A DNA stretch of 49,151 bases, from assembly GCF_000753865.1 (NCBI RefSeq), contig NZ_JQFW01000007.1, positions 1 to 49,151 on the forward strand, given 5' to 3'. Below are positions 6,261 through 13,876 of this stretch, one piece after another (the stretch's first letter is position 1; each line of letters opens with the position of its first letter). The notes under the pieces were generated by a model. The model saw only the letters and a program-made list of their open reading frames with translations. It was not told where the DNA came from and made no database searches. A program made the position numbers and the translations under genes. This stretch comes from Alteromonas sp. LOR (lineage in GTDB: Bacteria; Pseudomonadota; Gammaproteobacteria; Enterobacterales; Alteromonadaceae).

Positions 6261-6674
6261 ATGAAACGTATTTTTTTAACAAGCTTTATCACTTTAGCCT
6301 TCATGCATTTCAACTTGCATGGAGAAACACTGTTCTCTGTATCATCTAAAGACAGAGATATTACCGCTTTCGACTTTGTTGTGACTGAAGTTGAAAGAAA
6401 TGAAGCTGTATCAGTGTTAAACATTCCAAACTTTCAAGAACGCTCTGCTAGCGCTTCTCGCTGGATGATGTGCGTTTACACAGAGCTTGCATTGGAAAGA
6501 GGTGCTGAATACTGGTCTTCAATCTATACGGATAATAGTGGCGACATAGTTACTATCGTATTACCCGAAACAGACTCATTAGACGACCCAGCATTTAAAA
6601 ACGTGGACACGCTAGGAACCCAACCAATGATTTCAACAGTAGGCATGTTTAAAAGGTTCTGTGGTTTAAACTAG
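6261..6674 (+). CDS. Secreted protein of unknown function, integron cassette gene
   Basis: A 137-residue protein with an N-terminal signal peptide (MKRIFLTSFITLAFMHFNLHGE), cleaved perhaps near residue 21. The mature part contains two cysteines (about residues 71 and 134) and is otherwise a mixed alpha/beta sequence. AAGGA lies about ten bases before the ATG. Directly after its stop comes a decayed toxin fragment with no attC between them, so its own attC has been lost. Function unknown. Confidence 0.7.
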   Translation: MKRIFLTSFITLAFMHFNLHGETLFSVSSKDRDITAFDFVVTEVERNEAVSVLNIPNFQERSASASRWMMCVYTELALERGAEYWSSIYTDNSGDIVTIVLPETDSLDDPAFKNVDTLGTQPMISTVGMFKRFCGLN

Positions 6675-6675
6675 C

Positions 6676-6770
6676 AGAATGTGAATAATTTCACCTTTTA
6701 TAAAATATGAAACGTGATTGGAACCTCAGAGATTGTTAATAACCTTCTCGAAATAGCCTCATGAATCACC
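6676..6770 (-). pseudogene. Relic of a RelE/ParE-type toxin gene
   Basis: The plus-strand sequence from AGAATGTGAATAAT to GAAATAGCCTCATGAATC aligns by eye with the intact toxin gene at 4605-4680 and then with 4793-4815. It skips about 110 bases with CTCG/CCCG at the junction. It also has a one-base deletion after GAAACG and several substitutions, so the reading frame is broken. It covers the C-terminal third and a piece of the N-terminal half of the toxin. No antitoxin remains. Confidence 0.8.
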
Positions 6771-6792
6771 GGCTGTTATTGAAAAGCTATGT
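6766..6792 (+). repeat. attC site 14 (right-hand fragment only)
   Basis: GGCTGTTATTGAAAAGCTATGT matches the right end of the dominant family (GCCCGTTATTGGAAAGTTATGT), but R' reads GCTATGT and no left arm or R'' box precedes it. Probably inactive. Confidence 0.65.
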
Positions 6793-6807
6793 ACTAAAAA
6801 GAAAATC

Positions 6808-7170
6808 ATGAAGTCATGGAATGAATTAACCAATTTACAACGCGCTATTATCGGCATTTCGATGGTCGTGGCGGCGGCATTATTGCCAGAAATTGCCTTT
6901 TTAGTGCAACTAGGCGGCGTGGAAGTCGCGTTTGCTCTCGTCTTTGCCAGCTTAGCACCACTCATTTCTTGGGTAGCCATTAAATACAAGGCTATTAAAG
7001 AATGTTTGCAGACCTCCGTTATCGCTTTCAAGCTGAGTGCTTCAGCCAAGCCATCTGTCTTTTTTGTTCAAGCCTCTTTTTGTGCAATTGCGCTTCTTTT
7101 TACAAGTTCAGGTTTATGGGCTTTTTACTTTTTTATGCCTGGCATGCTACTAAATGGCGTTTTAGCGTGA
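6808..7170 (+). CDS. Small multi-helix membrane protein, integron cassette gene
   Basis: A 120-residue protein with hydrophobic segments at about residues 13-33, 36-56, 66-86 and 90-117, giving perhaps four membrane helices, and a soluble start (MKSWNELTNLQRA). Family not recognised. The ATG has only a weak AAGAAA upstream. It lies between the broken attC 14 and attC 15. Confidence 0.68.
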   Translation: MKSWNELTNLQRAIIGISMVVAAALLPEIAFLVQLGGVEVAFALVFASLAPLISWVAIKYKAIKECLQTSVIAFKLSASAKPSVFFVQASFCAIALLFTSSGLWAFYFFMPGMLLNGVLA

Positions 7171-7177
7171 GCACACA

Positions 7178-7270
7178 TTACAACCCAATACACTCAATAT
7201 CTTCGTTCGCTGGGGCGCATACAAGCAGAGCGGCTTAGCCATTGCACATTCACTTATTGGAGTGTTACGT
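7178..7270 (+). repeat. attC site 15 (last in array, diverged)
   Basis: Left box TTACAAC (7178-7184) and right box GTTACGT (7264-7270) both deviate slightly. The arms (CGCTGGGGCGCATACAAGC, GCGGCTTAGCCATT) are recognisable but mutated. No further attC follows, so this marks the distal end. Confidence 0.72.
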
Positions 7271-7332
7271 CACATTTGGCTGTTGTGTGCATTCAGACCG
7301 TCGTAAAAGTTTTAAAACAAGGAAGTTTTAGT

Positions 7333-8544
7333 TTGAAAAAGTTTTTGTATATTGTGACTACAGTAATCCTTATTCTGTTTATATCACTTGCAGTAGTTAG
7401 CAGGTATAGCGGAACGGGCATTAGAGTCACGGACGGACGCTACTTGGGGTACTCTGAAAGTACCGACGAATGGCTATTTATTGGATATCAAAATAAACGC
7501 GTCGAGCATGACGGACCTTATGTTTTTGTCAATTCAAATAAACCGTTAGCGTTGAGAGTTGAAAGTAACGAGCAGTCAATTAACAACGTTACAAAGTCAC
7601 CTGTTCATGGTGAGCTTTTAGTCACTGTAGACAATAAAAATCAAACCCAATTTAAAGTACCTTTGCGATACTCATACCCTCGCTCCAAGTTGAACTATTC
7701 CACAACCGAAAGTGTGTTAGCTATTTCTGATATCGAAGGAAACTTTGACGCAACCGTGAATATTCTCGCCGCCAATGGTGTGATAGACACCTCCTTAAAT
7801 TGGAGCTTTGGTAAAGGGCATCTGGTGTTAGTTGGCGATATGGTAGACCGAGGCACGAATGTTGTGCCAACACTTTGGCTATTATACAAACTTGAAGCTG
7901 AGGCAAGAAAGGCCGGTGGCAATCTTCATTATATTCTTGGGAATCATGAACGTTACTTATTGGATGGCAGAACAAAATCTGTAGCAAAAAAGTATTTTGG
8001 TACATACCGCGCGACCAACATGACGCAACGCCAGTTGTGGTCGGAAGAAACTGTGCTAGGCCGCTGGCTGAGGACTAAACCGGTTTTATTGAAGATAAAC
8101 GATGTTCTATACGTTCACGGTGGTATATCCCCCGAGGTATTGGATAAAAAGCCAACGTTAAAATTCATCGATAATTTAGCAAAAGAGTCTTTTGTAACAA
8201 CAGGAACCATTGTGAAAAATATCGAAGGGCACATCCTACATAGCTCAGAAGGTTTACTGTTTTATAGAGGCTTAGCTAAGGATATGAGTCACTATGGGTT
8301 AGGCAAGAAAGCAAGTGAAAGCCATATCGAACAAATATTGACAATATATGACGCGAAAAAAATAGCCATAGGTCACACGCTGACAAACCACATTAGTTTC
8401 GACTTTAATGATAACGTAATTCGAGTTGATGTTGACCATGCCGCGGGGGCAAGCGAAGCATTGTTAATTGAAAACCATGCGGTTTATAGAGTTGACTTGA
8501 AAGGGCAAAAGCTTCCGTTAATTCAAATCGAAGGTTCAGAGTAA
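7333..8544 (+). CDS. Membrane-anchored calcineurin-like metallophosphoesterase
   Basis: A 403-residue protein from TTG 7333, chosen because AAGGA lies nine bases upstream; the frame also stays open to a TTG at 7276. An N-terminal helix (about residues 4-22) acts as an anchor or signal, followed by about 100 residues of variable domain. The metallophosphoesterase core then shows SDIEGNFD (about 132-139), GDMVDRG (168-174), GNHE (203-206), a later YVHGGISPE and AIGHT. The Glu in DIEGN replaces the usual GDxHG His, as I recall for a Shewanella-like phosphatase subgroup. Probably a periplasmic phosphatase. It sits directly after the last attC and may be either the last cassette or the first fixed gene. 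Confidence 0.85.
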   Translation: MKKFLYIVTTVILILFISLAVVSRYSGTGIRVTDGRYLGYSESTDEWLFIGYQNKRVEHDGPYVFVNSNKPLALRVESNEQSINNVTKSPVHGELLVTVDNKNQTQFKVPLRYSYPRSKLNYSTTESVLAISDIEGNFDATVNILAANGVIDTSLNWSFGKGHLVLVGDMVDRGTNVVPTLWLLYKLEAEARKAGGNLHYILGNHERYLLDGRTKSVAKKYFGTYRATNMTQRQLWSEETVLGRWLRTKPVLLKINDVLYVHGGISPEVLDKKPTLKFIDNLAKESFVTTGTIVKNIEGHILHSSEGLLFYRGLAKDMSHYGLGKKASESHIEQILTIYDAKKIAIGHTLTNHISFDFNDNVIRVDVDHAAGASEALLIENHAVYRVDLKGQKLPLIQIEGSE

Positions 8545-8609
8545 TAATAGATATAATAAACTAGCAAGCCAAGGTTTAAGCAGTGCGAGAGAGGAATCAT
8601 TACAATACT

Positions 8610-9125
8610 ATGCTGTATATTTTTGGTGGTTTACCAGCCTCGGGTAAAACCGAACTTTCAAAGTATTTAGCCACATCGTTAAGCGCCGTTTATATTCGTA
8701 TCGACACCATCGAACAAGAATTAAAAAACTGTGGCTTTAATGCACTCTATGACGAGGGTTATAACGTAGCTTTCGCACTTGCTTTAGACAATTTAAAAAA
8801 CGGCCTCTCTGTAATTGCAGACTCCACGAATCCGGTTTTAGAATCACGCCAGGAATGGATAGAAGTAGCCAGCAAAGCTGCTTCACCTTATATAGAGATA
8901 GAAGTTATTTGCTCCGACAAAGTCGAGCATAAACAGCGTATGGAAAACAGGCAGTGTGACATTCCAAATCTTGCTCTTCCCTCATGGGACAGCGTGATTT
9001 CAAGAGAATATGAACCTTGGAAATCAGCTAGCATCATTCTAGACACTGCCGGCAAGACCCCAGAACAAAGCAAACAAGAGCTAAGCAACCTACTTCATAA
9101 AAAAGGCATTAGCGGTTTAGCATAG
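8610..9125 (+). CDS. P-loop kinase (AAA_33-like)
   Basis: A 171-residue soluble protein starting MLYIFGGLPASGKTELS: the Walker A GLPASGKT lies near residues 6-13, and RIDTIEQEL and ADSTNP follow as in small zeta-toxin/AAA_33 kinases that phosphorylate small molecules. An in-frame GTG at 8583 with AAGG upstream would add nine residues. The substrate cannot be told from sequence. It stands alone on the plus strand about 40 bases after the phosphatase gene, possibly in the same transcript. Confidence 0.8.
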   Translation: MLYIFGGLPASGKTELSKYLATSLSAVYIRIDTIEQELKNCGFNALYDEGYNVAFALALDNLKNGLSVIADSTNPVLESRQEWIEVASKAASPYIEIEVICSDKVEHKQRMENRQCDIPNLALPSWDSVISREYEPWKSASIILDTAGKTPEQSKQELSNLLHKKGISGLA

Positions 9126-9176
9126 AGTATCAAAGCAAGTTGATTTTCTATCTAATTACACAGTAAGGAATTACAC

Positions 9177-9545
9177 ATGGCTGGTCCCGCTCATCATGGA
9201 GCAATTATTTACTCTAACAATCTAAAAAATTTATCTGCGTTTTATGTGCAGCTTTTTAGTATGAAAGTGGTCAGGGAAACCGCTGATTTTATCAGTCTAG
9301 ATAAAGATGGCTTTAACCTGATTATTCACATACCGCCTTTTGCTATTCCCCATAGTAGCGTAAGCGCTGTAAAATTGTTTTTTGCTGTGACAAGTATTGA
9401 AAATGCCAAATCACTAGCGATAAAGTTAGGTGGTGAGGCACTAGACGGTGAATGGGCAAACCCCATGTTTATAGTGGCTAATATTGTAGACAACGAGGGC
9501 AACCATATTCAAATACGTGAATTTGCACGTAACCCAAATGCATAA
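9177..9545 (+). CDS. VOC (glyoxalase/bleomycin-resistance fold) family protein
   Basis: A 122-residue protein with the VOC pattern: HHGAIIYSNNLKNLSAFYVQLFSMKVV at the N-terminus, and a C-terminal IVDNEGNHIQIRE strand ending in the metal-ligand-like Glu. One betaalphabetabetabeta pair is present, so the active form would be a dimer. AAGGA precedes the ATG. The reaction is not predictable. Confidence 0.85.
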   Translation: MAGPAHHGAIIYSNNLKNLSAFYVQLFSMKVVRETADFISLDKDGFNLIIHIPPFAIPHSSVSAVKLFFAVTSIENAKSLAIKLGGEALDGEWANPMFIVANIVDNEGNHIQIREFARNPNA

Positions 9546-9635
9546 ACTTTTTAACGCGCAATGCGCTCTTTTGGCGTGGTGCTTTGCTTAAGTAACGTAA
9601 TTATCGAAAAATAAAATATTGGGAAGCAGTTTTTG

Positions 9636-9962
9636 ATGAGCGATAAATTATTTGTGTATGGAACACTAGGCCGCGGTCGACCTAATGAACACATTTTAAG
9701 TAATATTGGTGGCACCTGGGATAAAGGAAGCGTGAAAGGCGTTCTCAAAAATGTAGGCTGGGGCGCCGAAATGGGGTTTCCTGGTTTAACGCTGGATGAA
9801 CGCGGTGAAGAGGTTAAAGGCTTTGTATTTACCTCTGCAAACCTAGCCCAACATTGGGCTAGTCTCGACGAATTCGAAGGCGATGCATACTTACGTGTTG
9901 TTTCACACGTAACCCTAGAAGATGGCCGTATTGTAGAGGCACAACTATATACTCTGCGATAG
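9636..9962 (+). CDS. Gamma-glutamylcyclotransferase-like (AIG2) family protein
   Basis: A 108-residue protein with the family opening FVYGTLGRGRPNE (YGTL loop, residues 8-11), GFPGLTLDERGEEVKGFVF and the catalytic Glu in LDEFEGDAYLR. Relatives such as YtfP and GGACT cyclise gamma-glutamyl amines. An in-frame TTG directly before the ATG is ignored because GGGAAG fits the ATG better. Confidence 0.88.
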   Translation: MSDKLFVYGTLGRGRPNEHILSNIGGTWDKGSVKGVLKNVGWGAEMGFPGLTLDERGEEVKGFVFTSANLAQHWASLDEFEGDAYLRVVSHVTLEDGRIVEAQLYTLR

Positions 9963-9969
9963 GCACTGG

Positions 9970-9990
9970 GCGCTAGGCGCTAGGCGCTAG
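9970..9990. repeat. Heptamer tandem repeat (GCGCTAG x3)
   Basis: Three perfect copies of GCGCTAG lie ten bases after the preceding stop codon, in the convergent gap before the antiporter gene. Confidence 0.9.
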
Positions 9991-10052
9991 GCATTAAATA
10001 TTAAACATTAGGAGGGTGAATGTTAATGCGTTTTCACCCCATTTAGTGCCAT

Positions 10053-11513
10053 TTAACTATCGTGATAAAAGCAGCTTTCAACGGCTTGTTTATCAAGCAG
10101 CTTGGTAATAATAAATACGTGATCGCCTACCTCTAAGCGTGTACTGCCTTTAGGGATTAACGTAGCCTCCCCTCGCGCAACTACCGCAATAATCGTTTGC
10201 GCAGGCAGCACCAGCTCACCAATCGACAGCCCTATTGCTGGTGAGTCTTCTATCAACTCTATTTCTATTAACTCTCGCTTGCTCTTGGCCACCTTTACTA
10301 TTTCGATAGTGCTTGATTCTTTCGCCTTTGCATTCAGCACTAGCCCCAGCTTTTTCGCTGCAAAGGGTAAACTAGAGCCTTGCAGTAAGGCAGATATAAG
10401 TACGATAAAAAACACTACGTTGAATATGAGGTCGGCATTCGGTAGCTCAAATATCAGTGGGAATATAGCCAAGATAATAGGCACTGAGCCGCGAAGCCCA
10501 ACCCATGATATTAATAGTGATGCTTTAAACGAAAAACGACTTAGCATCATTAGCGGCATGACGATTAACGGCCGCGCAACAAATATAAGCACGAAAGCTA
10601 TGATTAACCCTTCTTTCCAGGTTTGAAAGAGATCGGTAGGTGTAACTAATAGGCCTAAGATAACGAACATGGCGATTTGCCCAAGCCACGCAAGCCCGTC
10701 GAGAAACACAAAGGTGTTCCGTTGATAAGAAAAACGACTATTTCCCACAATAACGCCCGTTATAAAGGTCGCTAGAAAGCCGCTGCCGTTTAAATTTGCG
10801 GCCAAGCCAAACGCTAACACCCCGAACAGCATGACAAACACCGGGTATAAACCAATAGCCATTAGGGTAATCCTTCTAAAAATCCATACCGCAACACCCC
10901 CAATACCGGCCCCCACCAAGGCCCCTACTCCCATTTGACTTACAAATAGCGACGCCAGCTCGATAGGCTGGGTAGAGGTGTCTTTTATGAGTGTAATTAA
11001 CCCAACGGTGAGAAATATGGCCATGGGATCGTTTGATGCGCTTTCTAATTCTAGCGTGGCCTTAATTTTTGCAGGTATCGTAATGCCTGCATTTCTCAGT
11101 ACAGAAAATACCGCAGCAGCATCTGTCGACCCTACAATAGCGCCAAGCAGCAGCCCCATATACAGCGGCAAGTTCAGAATATACATGGCCGCTATGCCTG
11201 TGACCGTAGCGGTTCCCACCACACCAAGGGTGGCTAAAAGTGCCGCAGGTTTCCATGCTCGCTTTATCGACCTTTTCGAGGTTTGTAAGCCACCATCAAA
11301 CAAGATAAGAATAAGCGCAAACGTGCCAATTGAATGAGCCACATCCACGTTATCAAAAAGAATTCTGCCAATGCCATCTTCTCCGGCGAGCATGCCAACA
11401 CCTAAAAAGAGAACGAGCACCGGCACGCCAAATCGCGGCGACAATTTGCTGGCTAATACACCAAGTATAGCAAGAACAGCGCTGAGTAAAATAATGTGGT
11501 CGACCGCAAACAT
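10053..11513 (-). CDS. cvrA: CvrA/NhaP2-type K+/H+ antiporter
   Basis: A 486-residue CPA1-family protein. Twelve or so membrane helices occupy residues 1-390, including LILFDGGLQTS and GSTDAAAVFSVLR, which carries the ion-binding Asp pair. A soluble C-terminal RCK_C (TrkA_C) domain follows at about 400-486 (ELIEDSPAIGLSIGELVLPAQTIIAVVARG). Relatives export K+ in exchange for H+. It is shorter than E. coli NhaP2 (about 578 residues), lacking extra C-terminal sequence. AAGGAT is placed well before the ATG. A single-gene unit. Confidence 0.9.
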   Translation of the reverse strand: MFAVDHIILLSAVLAILGVLASKLSPRFGVPVLVLFLGVGMLAGEDGIGRILFDNVDVAHSIGTFALILILFDGGLQTSKRSIKRAWKPAALLATLGVVGTATVTGIAAMYILNLPLYMGLLLGAIVGSTDAAAVFSVLRNAGITIPAKIKATLELESASNDPMAIFLTVGLITLIKDTSTQPIELASLFVSQMGVGALVGAGIGGVAVWIFRRITLMAIGLYPVFVMLFGVLAFGLAANLNGSGFLATFITGVIVGNSRFSYQRNTFVFLDGLAWLGQIAMFVILGLLVTPTDLFQTWKEGLIIAFVLIFVARPLIVMPLMMLSRFSFKASLLISWVGLRGSVPIILAIFPLIFELPNADLIFNVVFFIVLISALLQGSSLPFAAKKLGLVLNAKAKESSTIEIVKVAKSKRELIEIELIEDSPAIGLSIGELVLPAQTIIAVVARGEATLIPKGSTRLEVGDHVFIITKLLDKQAVESCFYHDS

Positions 11514-11741
11514 AAGAATATCCTTGTACTGAGTTGCGCGGAAAAATGAAGAAAACGGAAAGGTGCTAGAATAACAGGCTTATAAGCACGATTGAGCGCC
11601 ACAATCGTACGGTTTCGTTGTTCGGCCTTTTTGCCGTCTTTTTAAAATGCCTTTTACAGCACTTTTTAGAACGCTCTTTAATACTATTTGATGTCTCACT
11701 TAACAGCGCTATATTTAAAGCTCGGTTTAGGGAGATTATAA
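11514..11741. other. Divergent intergenic region
   Basis: It separates the antiporter from a plus-strand gene. The only structure seen is a 6-bp inverted repeat CGATTG/CAATCG with a 7-base loop near 11589-11607. No RNA gene recognised. Confidence 0.4.
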
Positions 11742-12101
11742 TTGAAAGACTTTGACATCATCTTTGATTATTTAAAAAACATTCTGATGAATTATAAACA
11801 GGATATGGTGGTTGCCATCAACGAACCCGACCACTTTTATCTAAATACCCATCATGTTATGAAAAATAAACAGCCAATGTATTTCGCCTCAGCCAAGGTC
11901 AATAAGAATTACGTTAGCTTTCACCTGATGCCAGTTTATGTCTTTCCTGAATTACTCGACAAGGTGTCTCCTGAACTTAAAAAACGAATGCAGGGCAAGT
12001 CTTGCTTCAATTTTAAAACGTTCGACGACACTCTTATTGATGAATTAACAGCCCTTACTCGAGCAGGCTTTCATAAATTTGAACAAGCCGATTATTTATA
12101 G
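11742..12101 (+). CDS. Small soluble hypothetical protein (YdhG/DUF1801-like)
   Basis: A 119-residue protein starting at TTG, with AGGGAG seven bases upstream. The pattern KVNKNYVSFHLMPVYVFPELLDKVSPELKKRMQGKSCFNFK, ending in a helix (IDELTALTRAGFHKFE), resembles the YdhG/YjbR-like fold of DUF1801 proteins. The match is by eye and the role is unknown. Confidence 0.68.
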   Translation: MKDFDIIFDYLKNILMNYKQDMVVAINEPDHFYLNTHHVMKNKQPMYFASAKVNKNYVSFHLMPVYVFPELLDKVSPELKKRMQGKSCFNFKTFDDTLIDELTALTRAGFHKFEQADYL

Positions 12102-12206
12102 TGTCAGCGCACACAATAAATTTATTATATCGAAAACTAGTATTTACAATGCTGTATGCTCCAATTTGACATTGAGCTTTCGCGTTTTACCCACCGAGAA
12201 ATTAGT

Positions 12207-12503
12207 ATGTTTTTCTTACTTACCTACACGGTTATTCCTGGCTATCTAGAAGCAAGGCAGCAGTATCGACAACAGCACATTCAATTGGCTAACGAGGCGG
12301 CTCAACGGGGTGAGCTCTGTTTAGGTGGAGCGTTATCTGCCCCCACAGACTCAGCGGTGTTGCTTTTTAAAGGCGATAGCGACGAAGTGGCAAAGCAGTT
12401 TGCTAAAAACGACCCCTACGTGGTTAATGGTCTAGTAACAAACTGGACGGTAAGACAATGGGACATAGTGATTGGCGCTGGTGTTGACCCCATTGGTGTG
12501 TAG
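12207..12503 (+). CDS. YciI-like family protein
   Basis: A 98-residue protein from ATG 12207; the frame extends upstream to 12156 without a better start. YciI features are visible: an initial strand (MFFLLTYTV), R..H..LANEAAQRGELCLGGAL, then LLFKGDSDEVAKQFAKNDPYVVNGLV. Relatives have a ferredoxin-like fold with a His-Asp pair and no firmly known substrate. The next gene follows within 40 bases. Confidence 0.87.
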   Translation: MFFLLTYTVIPGYLEARQQYRQQHIQLANEAAQRGELCLGGALSAPTDSAVLLFKGDSDEVAKQFAKNDPYVVNGLVTNWTVRQWDIVIGAGVDPIGV

Positions 12504-12541
12504 TGGTGTATAGCGATGTTTAACCCTTGGGAATATACAGC

Positions 12542-13186
12542 TTGAGTAACTTACAAAAAACAGGCGGCGTAGCTGCATTATTTGAAGCCGTTATTTATGT
12601 TTCGGCGTTTGTGTTCTTTGGTGCGTTTTGGAGCTCACCCGGTGGCGCCGATGCAGCGCAACAATTTGCCTTTCTCGCCGAAAACAAAACAGTGCTATCC
12701 ATTGTTAACTTCGTTATGTATGTCCTTTTTGGCATTGTATTAGCGGTATTAGTACTGGCACTTCACGAACGTTTAAAAAAAGGGGCTCCAACACTTTCTT
12801 CACTCGCCGCTGTATTTGGTGTGGTTTGGGTAGGCTTAGTGATTGCCAGCGGTATGATAGCGAATATTGGCTTAGCCGCAGCCATAGACCTTGCTACCAC
12901 AGAGCCACAACAAGCAATGATAATGTGGCGCACCGTTTACACCGTAGTAGAAGGGTTGGGTGGCGGAAACGAAGTGGTAGGTGGACTATGGGTTTTACTG
13001 ATAAGCATTGCGGCGTTACAAAGCCAAACGCTGCCAAAAGCGTTTAACGTTGTTGGATTATTTGTTGGATCTGTTGGTGTACTCACTGTGTACCCTGCCG
13101 ACGTATTGACCGAAATCTTTGGCGTAAGTCAGATAGTATGGTTTGCTTGGCTGGGCGTAACCTTGTTGAAAAGCAGCGAAGTTTAA
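12542..13186 (+). CDS. DUF4386-like membrane protein
   Basis: A 214-residue membrane protein with six hydrophobic segments (about residues 7-27, 49-72, 85-110, 130-155, 161-180 and 190-210). The sequence resembles DUF4386 proteins, whose function is unknown. I place the start at TTG 12542 because GGGAA precedes it at a normal distance; an in-frame TTG at 12527 has no ribosome binding site. Confidence 0.72.
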   Translation: MSNLQKTGGVAALFEAVIYVSAFVFFGAFWSSPGGADAAQQFAFLAENKTVLSIVNFVMYVLFGIVLAVLVLALHERLKKGAPTLSSLAAVFGVVWVGLVIASGMIANIGLAAAIDLATTEPQQAMIMWRTVYTVVEGLGGGNEVVGGLWVLLISIAALQSQTLPKAFNVVGLFVGSVGVLTVYPADVLTEIFGVSQIVWFAWLGVTLLKSSEV

Positions 13187-13206
13187 CAGCCATATATAGG
13201 TAACAT

Positions 13207-13257
13207 GGGTTTGTCATTGAATAGGGTTTGTCATTTAATAGGGTTTTTCATTTAATA
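13207..13257. repeat. 17-bp minisatellite, three copies
   Basis: GGGTTTGTCATTGAATA, GGGTTTGTCATTTAATA and GGGTTTTTCATTTAATA follow each other exactly (13207-13223, 13224-13240, 13241-13257), between the DUF4386-like gene and the next gene. Confidence 0.93.
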
Positions 13258-13306
13258 AGCGTTGCCCTTCAATAGTAGTGATAACACGGAAGTGAAACTA
13301 GATAAT

Positions 13307-13876
13307 ATGCAAATAGTGCTAGTACGACACGGAAAACCAGAAAAATCCCAAAATACTCGATTGGGAAGCGCGGGCTTCGCAAACTGGGTAAGGAATTACA
13401 ATCACTCGATGGTGGCTAAGACTAGTCGCCCAAACATTGTATTTACTGAAAGCTTTAATGATTACTACGTGGTGTCTAGCGATTTGCCTCGTGCTGTTCA
13501 TAGCTGTGAAATTGCACTCAACAAATCTCCAGACCTCACATCGGCGCTATATCGAGAGATGGATATTCCGCGCTTCAAATTACCTTTTACCCTAAACGCG
13601 TGGACCTGGGTTTATGTAAACCGAGCTTTATGGACGGTAGGAAAAATGGGCCCGTTCGAATCTTATCGACAAGCAAAAATGCGCGCTAAAACTGCAGCAC
13701 AAGAATTAATCACCATTGCGCAAAAAGAAGGTAAGGTAATTGTATTTGCCCACGGTTACTTAAATTTACATATGAGAAAACACTTTCGCAATTGCGGCTT
13801 AAAGCAAACTTGCAAATCAAGCCAGTATTGGGGAGTCACCGCCTTTGAAAGCGGGTCACGAGAAACGCCATGTTAA
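13307..13876 (+). CDS. Histidine phosphatase superfamily protein
   Basis: A 189-residue protein beginning MQIVLVRHGKPE: the RHG motif (residues 7-9) carries the phospho-accepting His, and FAHGYLNLH near the C-terminus carries the second catalytic His. The branch-2-like middle (SSDLPRAVHSCEIA) supplies phosphate-binding Arg residues. An upstream TTG at 13262 is in frame, but the ATG fits the family start. Its end overlaps the next gene by 7 bases, indicating coupled translation. Confidence 0.85.
   Translation: MQIVLVRHGKPEKSQNTRLGSAGFANWVRNYNHSMVAKTSRPNIVFTESFNDYYVVSSDLPRAVHSCEIALNKSPDLTSALYREMDIPRFKLPFTLNAWTWVYVNRALWTVGKMGPFESYRQAKMRAKTAAQELITIAQKEGKVIVFAHGYLNLHMRKHFRNCGLKQTCKSSQYWGVTAFESGSRETPC

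Larger units (their letters stand above)
1..7270 (+). mobile_element. Chromosomal integron cassette array (inner part and distal end)
   Basis: The segment alternates short genes with imperfect palindromes that start with an RYYYAAC-like R'' box and end with a GTTRRRY-like R' box, the signature of attC recombination sites. Fifteen such sites (one lacking its left half) delimit 14 intervals. Most genes are on the plus strand with the attC at their 3' end, as expected for integron cassettes. Several stop codons (about 1325, 2127 and 2801) lie inside the R'' box. No tyrosine recombinase IntI gene or attI is visible; by the usual geometry they lie to the left of the window. No attC is seen after 7270. 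Confidence 0.93.

Noticed and set aside
25..7270. Regular GGGACGC/GGCTTCGCC repeats as a possible CRISPR array
   Set aside because: The repeats are imperfect palindromes of variable length, 200-700 bases apart with genes between them, and they carry R'' and R' boxes: attC sites, not CRISPR repeats.
11589..11607. CGATTG/CAATCG hairpin as a terminator or riboswitch
   Set aside because: Six base pairs, no T run and no recognisable riboswitch architecture.
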